Assembly (NCBI GenBank): GCA_030830475.1
Contig: JAURMX010000020.1
Location: 1 to 64,000 of the forward strand
From: Candidatus Nanopelagicales bacterium
GTDB taxonomy: Bacteria > Actinomycetota > Actinomycetes > Nanopelagicales > Nanopelagicaceae
DNA length: 64,000 nt
Direction of reading: 5' to 3'
Shown: in pieces, positions 17,821 to 25,442 of the stretch
How the letters are laid out: each line of letters begins with the position of its first letter
Numbering within the stretch: position 1 is the stretch's first letter
Program-made: the position numbers and the translations under genes
The notes under the pieces: model-generated
Databases searched by the model: none
The model's input: only the letters and a program-made list of their open reading frames with translations
Told to the model about the DNA's origin: nothing

Positions 17821-18576
17821 ATGGAGAGTAATGGAAAGCAGTACCACATCCAACTTGAGCGTGGAGATGTCGGAAAATATGTATTGCTGCCGGGAGATCC
17901 GGGACGTTGCGAACCAATTTCACGGCTCTTTGACAATCCCAGACATATTGCTACCAACCGGGAGTACGTCACCTATACAGGCACATTAGATGGCGTTCCA
18001 GTTTCTGTTACATCTACCGGCATTGGCTGTCCATCAGCTGCAATCGCCCTAGAAGAGCTAGTCAGATGCGGCGCTGACACCTTTATCCGAGTTGGAACCT
18101 CTGGACATATACAAAAGGATATTCACTCTGGCGAGCTAGCAATCATCAGCGCTGCAATCAGAGATGAAGGAACATCACGTCACTACATGCCAATAGAGTT
18201 TCCAGCAATTGCCGATATTGATGTAGTTCTAGCTTTGCAAGCCGCAGCCAAAAAAACTGGAGCGAAACATCGAACCGGCATTACTCAATCCAAAGACTCT
18301 TTCTATGGACAACATGAACCAGAACGTATGGGGGTTGCCAAAGATCTTCTAGAACGCTGGAAAGCATGGGAGATTGGTGGCGCTTTGTGCTCTGAAATGG
18401 AGGCCTCAGCGCTTTTTGTTATTGCATCCATGCTCAAAGTTAGAGCTGGTGGGGTAATGATGGTGCATGGCAAAGAGCCAATGCCACCACTTGATATTTT
18501 GCTGGAAACCGCTGTGCAAGGTTTACGAGAGCTAATCGCTGCCGATAAGGCAGCTAGTCGCCCTGTAACTCTGTAG
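17821..18576 (+). CDS. udp: uridine phosphorylase
   Basis: A 251-residue phosphorylase that converts uridine and phosphate to uracil and ribose 1-phosphate. It shows LPGDPGRC, the REYVTYTGTLDG segment, TSTGIGCPSAAIALEEL, FIRVGTSGHIQ, the base-specific loop DSFYGQHEPERMG and the ribose motif SEMEASAL, matching the Gram-positive Udp type. AAGGA lies upstream of the ATG. It is last in the MFS-hydrolase-phosphorylase operon and ends one base before the convergent second nucleoside hydrolase. Confidence 0.9.
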   Translation: MESNGKQYHIQLERGDVGKYVLLPGDPGRCEPISRLFDNPRHIATNREYVTYTGTLDGVPVSVTSTGIGCPSAAIALEELVRCGADTFIRVGTSGHIQKDIHSGELAIISAAIRDEGTSRHYMPIEFPAIADIDVVLALQAAAKKTGAKHRTGITQSKDSFYGQHEPERMGVAKDLLERWKAWEIGGALCSEMEASALFVIASMLKVRAGGVMMVHGKEPMPPLDILLETAVQGLRELIAADKAASRPVTL

Positions 18577-18577
18577 C

Positions 18578-19519
18578 TTAATTTGTAATTGCAGCGGCCT
18601 TAATCGCATCCAGCATTAAAGTCCAAAACCTCTCGAAATCTAATTCGAGCGCAACATTGCAGTTGGCTTCTTGACCAAGACGATTGTAGATATCGACTAC
18701 GGTGGCGCCGCGGGTGAGTGGTCCACTTAATTCGACTTGTACATTTGCAAACCGGGATTTCACGACACTACGATCAATCAGTAGAGCGATAGCAACGGGA
18801 TCATGAAGAGGTGGATCCGGCATCTCAAAAACCTCATCGTAGGTTTTAGCAAAAAACTTGAGCAGGCCAATTATGGTTTTGCTTAACTCGGTCTGCATCG
18901 CTTCTAGTTGGGCAAAAATTGGTTTAGTGACGAGGGCTTGGTGGGTTACATCTAGTCCACACATCGTCAACGGCAATCCGCTCCTGAGTACTACATCAGC
19001 AGCCTCGGGGTCCATCCAAATATTGAATTCAGCATACGGGGTGCGGTTTCCTCTGCTCGCACTGCCTCCCATAAAGACAATCTCAGATATCTGACTCTTT
19101 AATTGTGGATACATCTTCAAAAATAGAGCGATATTGGTTAGTGGGCCGGTAGCAACCAGAGTAACTGGCTCGGGATTTTCCGAGAGCAATTTTGCAATTA
19201 GATCTACAGCGTGCAGTTTTGATAATTCAATACTTGGTTGTGGTAGCTCTGCGCCATCCAATGCAGATTCACCATGAATATCATGCGCCTCTTCAACGGC
19301 TCCTAAAATCGCTTTACCTGCACCCTCTGCAATAGGGACATTAATCCCAGCCATAGTTGCGACACGACGTGCATTTAATGTGACCTTTGCAATCCCACCA
19401 TTGCCAGAGACTGTTGTAATGCCAAGCAGCTTTAGTGAAGGGTTATGAGCCGCCAAGATCATGGCTAAGGCGTCATCATGACCGGGGTCGCAGTCCAAAA
19501 TCAAAGATATGGGTTTCAT
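18578..19519 (-). CDS. nucleoside hydrolase 2 (RihA-like)
   Basis: A 313-residue nucleoside hydrolase close to the pyrimidine-preferring RihA/YeiK type. It opens LILDCDPGHDDALAM, has the HGESALDGAELP segment, EFNIWMDPEAADVV for ribose, and PLHDPVAIALLID with the catalytic histidine and Ca2+-binding aspartate intact. The start at 19519 is preferred over 19549. It places the Asp motif at the family position, and TACCCT lies exactly 6 bases upstream as in other leaderless genes here. It diverges from deoC. Confidence 0.9.
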   Translation of the reverse strand: MKPISLILDCDPGHDDALAMILAAHNPSLKLLGITTVSGNGGIAKVTLNARRVATMAGINVPIAEGAGKAILGAVEEAHDIHGESALDGAELPQPSIELSKLHAVDLIAKLLSENPEPVTLVATGPLTNIALFLKMYPQLKSQISEIVFMGGSASRGNRTPYAEFNIWMDPEAADVVLRSGLPLTMCGLDVTHQALVTKPIFAQLEAMQTELSKTIIGLLKFFAKTYDEVFEMPDPPLHDPVAIALLIDRSVVKSRFANVQVELSGPLTRGATVVDIYNRLGQEANCNVALELDFERFWTLMLDAIKAAAITN

Positions 19520-19525
19520 GTCACA

Positions 19526-19531
19526 AGGGTA
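19526..19531 (-). promoter_or_regulatory. -10 element of leaderless nucleoside hydrolase 2 gene
   Basis: TACCCT on the minus strand is separated from the ATG at 19519 by six bases (TGTGAC), so transcription should start at or next to the ATG. No ribosome binding site is present. Confidence 0.5.
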
Positions 19532-19589
19532 GGGGTAAAGCGAATACATAATCTAGTAAAACGCCCTTCTCAATCTGATTTCCGCTAGA

Positions 19590-19595
19590 TAGTAT
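19590..19595 (+). promoter_or_regulatory. -10 element of leaderless deoC gene
   Basis: TAGTAT is followed by six bases (TACCGC) and the deoC ATG. TTCTCA lies 17 bases upstream of it as a weak -35. There is no ribosome binding site, so the deoC mRNA is probably leaderless. Confidence 0.55.
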
Positions 19596-19601
19596 TACCG
19601 C

Positions 19602-20540
19602 ATGCTTCTGACCGACAGCAGCGAGAGCTCAATTAAGAGTTTTCTAAAAAATCTTTCACCAGTAGATCAAGTTGGTGCAGATTCACGTGCTGCAATGTTG
19701 GCGACTAGAAGTATTAAAACTTCTAGCAAACTTTGGGCGATCGAAACCGCAATTGCAATGATTGATCTAACTACATTGGAAGGTGCAGATACACCGGGCA
19801 AGGTTGCTGCACTTTGCACAAAAGCGGTAAGACCAGATCCAAGTGATAGTTCAGTTCCTCATGTTGGTGCAGTTTGTGTTTACAACGATATGGTGAAAAT
19901 CGCCCGCGAACATTTAGATAACAATGGCGGGAAAGAAATTCCAGTTGCTGCTGTTTCCACCGCATTCCCTTCTGGTCGTGCCAGTCTTGATGTTAAAAAG
20001 CGGGATACCGAGGATGCGATCGCCAGTGGTGCGACCGAGATTGATATGGTGATTGATCGAGGTGCTTTTCTATCTGGAAACCTAGAGAAAGTATTTACTG
20101 AAATCGTTTGCATTAAGGAGATTTGCGGGGAGAGGGCCCACCTAAAGGTGATCCTGGAGACCGGCGAGCTAGTGACCTACGACAACGTTCGCAAGGCCTC
20201 CTTTCTTGCAATGGCCGCTGGAGCGGATTTCATAAAGACCAGCACTGGAAAAGTTACTCCAGCTGCGACCGCACCAGTTGTTTTGGTGATGTTAGAAGCG
20301 GTTCGAGATTACTTTGCCATGACCGGAAAAAGAATTGGTGTAAAGCCTGCTGGCGGAATTCGCACCACCAAAGATGCCATCAAACAATTGGTATTAGTAA
20401 ATGAAACCGCCGGTCCAGATTGGTTGGATCCAAAGCTATTTCGTATCGGTGCAAGCGCTCTACTCAATGATTTACTTATGCAACGGATGAAGATGAAAAG
20501 TGGACAGTACTCCGGAAGAAACTACGTGACATTGGATTAA
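19602..20540 (+). CDS. deoC: deoxyribose-phosphate aldolase (DERA)
   Basis: A 312-residue aldolase that cleaves 2-deoxyribose 5-phosphate to glyceraldehyde 3-phosphate and acetaldehyde. It carries IDLTTLEGADT, TEIDMVIDRGAFLSG, the Schiff-base lysine segment DFIKTSTGKVTPAA and the phosphate-binding GVKPAGGIRTTKDA. The length and the N-terminal extension match the longer human-like DERA rather than the roughly 220-residue bacterial form. The TAA shares a base with the ATG of the aldehyde dehydrogenase, which would oxidise the acetaldehyde. Confidence 0.95.
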   Translation: MLLTDSSESSIKSFLKNLSPVDQVGADSRAAMLATRSIKTSSKLWAIETAIAMIDLTTLEGADTPGKVAALCTKAVRPDPSDSSVPHVGAVCVYNDMVKIAREHLDNNGGKEIPVAAVSTAFPSGRASLDVKKRDTEDAIASGATEIDMVIDRGAFLSGNLEKVFTEIVCIKEICGERAHLKVILETGELVTYDNVRKASFLAMAAGADFIKTSTGKVTPAATAPVVLVMLEAVRDYFAMTGKRIGVKPAGGIRTTKDAIKQLVLVNETAGPDWLDPKLFRIGASALLNDLLMQRMKMKSGQYSGRNYVTLD

Positions 20541-21985
20541 TGATGAAATTTGAATATGCCCCGGCCCCCGAATCAACCGCGATTGTTAATATTCAATCGG
20601 AGTACAACCTTTTTATCGATGGAAAGTTTGTACCTTCTAAGGGTGGCAAGAGATTTGAAACCATAAATCCCGCAAATGAAAAGGTTCTATCTCGAGTTAC
20701 TCAAGCCACCGCTTCTGATGTTGATAAAGCGGTAAAGGCAGCCTCTGAGGCATACCGTAAAACCTGGTCCAAGTTGACCGGCGCTCAACGTGGTAAATAT
20801 CTTTTTAGAATTGCGCGAATATTGCAGGAGAGAGCCCGTGAGTTTGCCGTTCTTGAATCGATGGACAATGGAAAACCGATTCGAGAGACTCGAGATACCG
20901 ATATTCCACTAGCCGCTGCTCACTTTTTCTATCATGCTGGCTGGGCAGACAAACTTGATTATGCAGGCTTAGGTAAAAATCCAAAGCCACATGGTGTCGT
21001 CGGCCAGATAATTCCATGGAACTTCCCAATGTTGATGTTGGCTTGGAAGGTAGCGCCCGCTTTGGCTACTGGAAATACCGTTGTTTTAAAGCCAGCAGAG
21101 ACCACACCACTAACCGCTCTTTTATTTGCAGAAGTCTGCCAACAAGCTGATCTGCCAAAAGGAGTTGTAAATATTCTGACCGGAGATGGCGCAACTGGAG
21201 CTGCCATCGTTAATCACCCTGGCATCAACAAGATTGCATTCACTGGCTCGACTGAAGTTGGGAAGATTATCGCCAAGAGTGTTGCTAGCTCTAAGAAGGC
21301 TTTGACCTTAGAGCTTGGCGGTAAAGGCGCCAACATAATCTTTGAAGATGCCCCTATTGATGAAACTGTTGAGGGGATCATTAACGGCATCTACTTCAAT
21401 CAAGGTCATGTTTGCTGTGCTGGCTCTCGTTTGTTAGTTCAGGAGAACATAAAAGAGGAATTGCTTGAGAAGTTAAAGCGCCGCATGTCCATGATACGCG
21501 TGGGCGATCCACTTGATAAGAACACTGATTTAGGTGCAATTAATTCACAGGCCCAACTAATGAAGATCAGAGAGTTGTCAGAGTCTGGAGATGCAGAGGG
21601 TGCGGAGCGCTGGTCACCGCAATGCGAGTTACCAGAGAAGGGTTTTTGGTTCCCCCCAACATTCTTTACTGGTGTATCTCAAGCCCACCGCATCGCTCGG
21701 GAAGAGATCTTTGGACCGGTGTTATCTGTAATCTCCTTTAGAACTCCAAGTGAGGCGATTGAGAAGGCTAACAACACGCCTTTTGGATTGTCGGCTGGTA
21801 TCTGGACCGATAAAGGCTCCCGAATCCTTTGGAGCGCCCAACAGTTAAAAGCTGGCGTGATTTGGGCAAACACCTTTAACAAGTTTGATCCAGCGAGCCC
21901 CTTTGGTGGCTACAAGGAATCAGGTTGGGGACGTGAAGGCGGCAGACATGGATTATCCGCTTATCTAAAAGGAGATTTCTCATGA
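20540..21985 (+). CDS. aldehyde dehydrogenase, catalytic subunit of a split ALDH16-like pair
   Basis: A 481-residue NAD(P)-dependent aldehyde dehydrogenase. Catalytic elements are complete: IIPWNFPMLMLAWK (oxyanion Asn), VLKPAETTP (cofactor), FTGSTEVGK, LELGGKGANI (general base Glu), GHVCCAGSR (nucleophilic Cys) and EEIFGPVLSV. It begins at the base where deoC ends and overlaps the next ALDH-like gene by ATGA. From context it oxidises acetaldehyde produced by DERA, or another sugar-derived aldehyde. It most resembles the N-terminal domain of ALDH16 enzymes in arrangement; that relation is my inference. Confidence 0.88.
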   Translation: MMKFEYAPAPESTAIVNIQSEYNLFIDGKFVPSKGGKRFETINPANEKVLSRVTQATASDVDKAVKAASEAYRKTWSKLTGAQRGKYLFRIARILQERAREFAVLESMDNGKPIRETRDTDIPLAAAHFFYHAGWADKLDYAGLGKNPKPHGVVGQIIPWNFPMLMLAWKVAPALATGNTVVLKPAETTPLTALLFAEVCQQADLPKGVVNILTGDGATGAAIVNHPGINKIAFTGSTEVGKIIAKSVASSKKALTLELGGKGANIIFEDAPIDETVEGIINGIYFNQGHVCCAGSRLLVQENIKEELLEKLKRRMSMIRVGDPLDKNTDLGAINSQAQLMKIRELSESGDAEGAERWSPQCELPEKGFWFPPTFFTGVSQAHRIAREEIFGPVLSVISFRTPSEAIEKANNTPFGLSAGIWTDKGSRILWSAQQLKAGVIWANTFNKFDPASPFGGYKESGWGREGGRHGLSAYLKGDFS

Positions 21986-22821
21986 GAGTTGATGTGAGAA
22001 AAACTTATAAACTTTTTATTGGCGGACAGTTTCCAAGAAGTGAATCTGGACGTAGCTACGAGCTATTTGATGCAAAGGGAATTTTCTTAGCAAACCCTGC
22101 GTTAGCTTCTCGAAAAGATTTACGTGATGCGGTTGTCGCTGCAAGAGCTGCATCCGAGAAATGGGCATCGGCTTCAGCGTTTAATAGATCTCAGATTCTC
22201 TATCGGGTTGCAGAGGTGATGGAGGGTCGTCGCGATCAGTTTGTAACTGAGGTCATGGCGCAAGAGGGTGTGACAAAGGCTCAAGCTACAAAACAAGTTG
22301 ATGCCGCAATAGATCTTTGGGTTTGGTACGCAGGTTGGTGTGACAAGATTTCTACGATTTTCGGCTCTACAAACCCAGTTTCTGGGTCTTTTTATAACTT
22401 CACTACTCCAGAACCAGTAGGGGTAGTTGCAGCTTTTATCGATGGGAGTACTTCACTCATCGATTTCGTTCATGGCGTAGCTCCAATTTTGGCTGGCGGT
22501 AATGTGGTTATCGCTATCGCAAATGAGGAGTATCCACTCTCCGCAATTACTCTCGCTGAGGTTATTGCGACCAGCGATGTTCCTGGTGGAGTTGTAAATG
22601 TATTAACAGGCAGAACTGAGGAGTTAGCTCCTTGGGTCGCTTCACATATGGACATTGACGGCGTGGATGGTTCTGGCCTTGAACCATCAGCGTATGAAGC
22701 TCTAAAGAGAGATGGTGCCGACAATTTGAAGCGTATTTACCGCTTTAAGGCCGAGGGATCACCGCAGCGCATCATTGGTTTTATGGAGAATAAGACCGTT
22801 TGGCACCCAATCGGGATTTAG
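21982..22821 (+). CDS. half-length, catalytically dead ALDH-like partner
   Basis: A 279-residue protein homologous to the N-terminal cofactor-domain half of aldehyde dehydrogenases. It has YKLFIGGQFPRSESG at the start, then TPEPVGVVAAFIDGS, GVAPILAGGNVVIAIANEE and DVPGGVVNVLTGR. The PWNFP Asn motif is replaced by IDGSTS, and the entire catalytic-Cys domain is absent. The ORF ends cleanly and the gene is translationally coupled to the active ALDH (ATGA overlap), so it does not look like random decay. ALDH16 proteins carry just such a truncated, inactive second ALDH domain, and the two genes here sum to about the ALDH16 length. Confidence 0.8.
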   Translation: MRVDVRKTYKLFIGGQFPRSESGRSYELFDAKGIFLANPALASRKDLRDAVVAARAASEKWASASAFNRSQILYRVAEVMEGRRDQFVTEVMAQEGVTKAQATKQVDAAIDLWVWYAGWCDKISTIFGSTNPVSGSFYNFTTPEPVGVVAAFIDGSTSLIDFVHGVAPILAGGNVVIAIANEEYPLSAITLAEVIATSDVPGGVVNVLTGRTEELAPWVASHMDIDGVDGSGLEPSAYEALKRDGADNLKRIYRFKAEGSPQRIIGFMENKTVWHPIGI

Positions 22822-23993
22822 TTTTTTACCAAGACTTTCTCGTAACCTCTTAAGGAAAACGTTGCTCTTCTAATTGGCTCGGTAGCCAGATGTAGATTTG
22901 GGAAGCGTTTGATTAATGCCGGCAACGATACTGACATCTCCATACGGGCCAATGGAGCGCCAATACAAAAATGGATTCCGGCTCCAAAACCGATATGAGG
23001 ATTGGGTTGGCGAGATATATCGAACTCATCGGCGTTTTGAAAAACGGTTTCATCTCTATTAGCCGATCCCAACAAACTGACGATTTTCTGCCCAGTTTTT
23101 ATCGGAACTCCTGAAATTTCAATATCGCTAGTGGCGGTTCGTTCGAAGTATTGCAACGGTGAATCAAACCGTAAAAACTCTTCAATACCGCTCTCGGAAT
23201 ATTTATCTGGATCACTGAAAAGCAAATCACGTTGTTTGGGGTGATTTAGTAGTGAAACCATCCCATTTCCAAAACCATTGACGCTAGCCTCATGGCCAGC
23301 ATTTAGTAGTAGTACACAGGTTGCAATAAGTTCGTGGGTTGATAACTTATCTCCAGCATCATGAACCTGAGTTAGCTCAGTAATTAGATCATTTTGTGGA
23401 TTTTTCTTGCGGTTCTCCATTAATCCATGTACATATTCGGCGAACTCATTTGCCGCTTTTTGCGCTTCAATTTGGTGATCTAAGGGTGGGTTTACCTCAT
23501 ACATTTTGACAATTGATTGGGACCAGGGACGCAGCAAATGCTCATCCTCTGGTGGAAAACCCAAAAGCAGCGCGATTACCTTTACTGGAAGAGGTTCTGC
23601 GTAATCCGCTATTAGATCAAACTCGGTGGATTTGGAATCAATTTGATCAAGGAGCGAGTCAGTTATTTTCGCAACCGCATCCCTCATACCTTCTATACGG
23701 TTTCGGTTAAATGCTTTGAGAACCAAGCCACGCAATCTCGTGTGCTTTGGTGGCTCGCTATCCAGAATAGAGTCTGAGTGAAGCCAGTTGAAGACACTCC
23801 ACTCTGACTCTGGAACGCGGTCCTGATAAATCCGGCCCAACCCTTTATTGCGCAACACCTCATTGGCGTCACGATGTGTTGCGGCGAGGAATACCTTTAA
23901 CTCCTGATGCCAAATTGGCTGATTAGTTTTGCGAAGCTCAGCTAAGTGAGGGTAGGGATTTTCAATTACCGCAGCGCTACGAAAATCAATCAT
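22818..23993 (-). CDS. cytochrome P450 (CYP107-like class)
   Basis: A 391-residue soluble bacterial P450. The heme-binding motif reads FGAGIHFCIGAPLARME with the cysteine ligand. The K-helix ExxR is EEFLRFDSP. The I-helix reads NAGHEASVNGFGNG, with alanine where most P450s have the oxygen-activating threonine, as in P450eryF. Length is normal. It has its own leaderless start signal inside the end of add and is the last gene of the minus-strand run after adenosine and cytidine deaminases. No redox partner is adjacent; the ferredoxin at 48397 is a possible donor. The substrate is unknown. Confidence 0.9.
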   Translation of the reverse strand: MIDFRSAAVIENPYPHLAELRKTNQPIWHQELKVFLAATHRDANEVLRNKGLGRIYQDRVPESEWSVFNWLHSDSILDSEPPKHTRLRGLVLKAFNRNRIEGMRDAVAKITDSLLDQIDSKSTEFDLIADYAEPLPVKVIALLLGFPPEDEHLLRPWSQSIVKMYEVNPPLDHQIEAQKAANEFAEYVHGLMENRKKNPQNDLITELTQVHDAGDKLSTHELIATCVLLLNAGHEASVNGFGNGMVSLLNHPKQRDLLFSDPDKYSESGIEEFLRFDSPLQYFERTATSDIEISGVPIKTGQKIVSLLGSANRDETVFQNADEFDISRQPNPHIGFGAGIHFCIGAPLARMEMSVSLPALIKRFPNLHLATEPIRRATFSLRGYEKVLVKN

Positions 23994-24000
23994 GTGACAA

Positions 24001-24006
24001 ATCCTA
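24001..24006 (-). promoter_or_regulatory. -10 element of leaderless P450 gene, overlapping the add stop codon
   Basis: TAGGAT lies seven bases (TTGTCAC) before the ATG at 23993 on the minus strand. Its first three bases are the TAG stop codon of add (24004-24006). No ribosome binding site is visible. Confidence 0.5.
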
Positions 24007-25026
24007 TCCTTCTAAAACCTGTGCAAAAGCGGCGGCCTGCGCCTTTTTATTCATCGCTACTAAATCCTCAATACTCCAATTATGAATTCTGCTCATTAAT
24101 TCATACTCTCGACTCAAAGAGGTATTACTCATCAATCTGTTGTCGGTATTAAGAGCGATGTTGAACCCTAAATCATGGAGTACAGCTGCTGGATGGCTTT
24201 CATAATCTGTAGCCGCTCCAGTTTGTAGATTAGAGGTCGGCGCCATTTCTAGATGAATCTGCAGATCTCTTATCATTTTGGCATCATCAGAAAGATTCGG
24301 AGAGTCTCCAGTTAGATCAATCTCATCAATCAATCTAACGCCGTGACCAATTCGCTTGGCGCGGCAGTTCTTGATTGCATCTTTCATAGATTCAAAGGGA
24401 GCTGCTTCACCGGCGTGAATTGTGTAGGGAAAACCTTGATCATGCAGCAGATCAAATGCCGCTCGATGATTGCTGGCTGGAAAACCTGATTCTGCACCTG
24501 CGATATCAAAGCCAACCAAGCCTTTTTCACGGAATTTTAGGATTGTTTCTGCAACCTCTAGGGAGCGATTGGTATGTCGCATCGCGCAGGCGATGAACTT
24601 TGTCTCTATTTTCCTATTAAGTGATTGAGCCTCAGTGACCCCTTCAGAGATTCCCTGCAATGTTGCCTCAATTACCTGTGAGATTGTGAGTCCACCTTGG
24701 GTAAATAACTCTGGCGCTCCGCGCACTTCCGCATAAACCACGCCATCAAGTGCAAGATCAATTACGCATTCCCGGGAAACCCGAACTAGATTTTCATAAC
24801 TTTGCATAACCGCGATGGTGTAATCAAAGTTCTTTAAGTATTTCTCAAGTGAGCCTTCATTGCAGCTGGCAAAGATACTTTCCTGTAATGAATCCGGATC
24901 ATACGACGGCAATTCCAAATCTATTTGCCGCGCAATATCGATAATGGTTTGGGGTCGCAGGCCACCATCTACATGGTCGTGCAGCAGGACCTTTGGCAGC
25001 TCTGCAATATCTTTTGTTTGTAACAA
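24004..25026 (-). CDS. add: adenosine deaminase
   Basis: A 340-residue amidohydrolase converting adenosine or deoxyadenosine to inosine forms. The zinc-binding HxH is in LLHDHVDGGLRPQ, followed by the HAGEAAPFESM segment with the metal-binding His and catalytic Glu, the RIGHGVRL segment and the C-terminal LNTDNRLMS with its Asp. Length is typical. The start is a TTG with no clear ribosome binding site or -10 at the usual distance, so the exact start is uncertain. It lies 17 bases after cdd. Confidence 0.92.
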   Translation of the reverse strand: MLQTKDIAELPKVLLHDHVDGGLRPQTIIDIARQIDLELPSYDPDSLQESIFASCNEGSLEKYLKNFDYTIAVMQSYENLVRVSRECVIDLALDGVVYAEVRGAPELFTQGGLTISQVIEATLQGISEGVTEAQSLNRKIETKFIACAMRHTNRSLEVAETILKFREKGLVGFDIAGAESGFPASNHRAAFDLLHDQGFPYTIHAGEAAPFESMKDAIKNCRAKRIGHGVRLIDEIDLTGDSPNLSDDAKMIRDLQIHLEMAPTSNLQTGAATDYESHPAAVLHDLGFNIALNTDNRLMSNTSLSREYELMSRIHNWSIEDLVAMNKKAQAAAFAQVLEG

Positions 25027-25043
25027 GGAAATCAGCAGATCAA

Positions 25044-25430
25044 TTAAAGATTTTCAGGACCAAAGGCCCAAGGTAAAAGATCTGACAACGGCGCAGGACC
25101 ATCTGGGGTCATAAATTGAGTGTTTGGAGTGCTGTGCTCCCAAAGAAGTTGCCGACAACGGCCGCAGGGAGAGAGTGCATTTCCATGGGCATCAACGCAG
25201 TAAATGGCCCGCAGAATTGATCGGCCGGTCAAGATCAGATTTGAAACCAAACCACATTCAGCACAGAGGCCCAATCCATAACTAGCGTTCTCGACATTAC
25301 ATCCACTGACTATTCGCCCATCCTCAGTAAGTGCTGCAACCCCTACGGGGAAATTGGAATATGGCGCATAAGCCTTTTTCATTGCTGTAACAGCTGAACT
25401 TTGTAACTCTTGCCAGTTGATATCGCTCAT
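25044..25430 (-). CDS. cdd: cytidine deaminase
   Basis: A 128-residue zinc enzyme converting cytidine or deoxycytidine to uridine forms, which feed the uridine phosphorylases and hydrolases nearby. The zinc site is composed of GLCAECGLVS (Cys and catalytic Glu) and SPCGRCRQLLWE (two Cys). YSNFPVGVAAL and GCNVENASYG are substrate-binding segments. Length matches the homotetrameric type. The start has TAAACT six bases upstream and no ribosome binding site. Confidence 0.96.
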   Translation of the reverse strand: MSDINWQELQSSAVTAMKKAYAPYSNFPVGVAALTEDGRIVSGCNVENASYGLGLCAECGLVSNLILTGRSILRAIYCVDAHGNALSPCGRCRQLLWEHSTPNTQFMTPDGPAPLSDLLPWAFGPENL

Positions 25431-25436
25431 GCCGTT

Positions 25437-25442
25437 AGTTTA
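25437..25442 (-). promoter_or_regulatory. -10 element of leaderless cdd, overlapping the upstream stop codon
   Basis: TAAACT is followed by AACGGC and the cdd ATG. The TAA (25440-25442) is also the stop codon of the phosphohexomutase gene. TTCGCA lies 17 bases further upstream as a possible -35. Confidence 0.55.

Noticed and set aside
21982-22821. Second ALDH-like gene as a pseudogene
   Set aside because: The reading frame is intact, ends cleanly and is translationally coupled to the active ALDH, and the same truncation exists as a domain in ALDH16 proteins.
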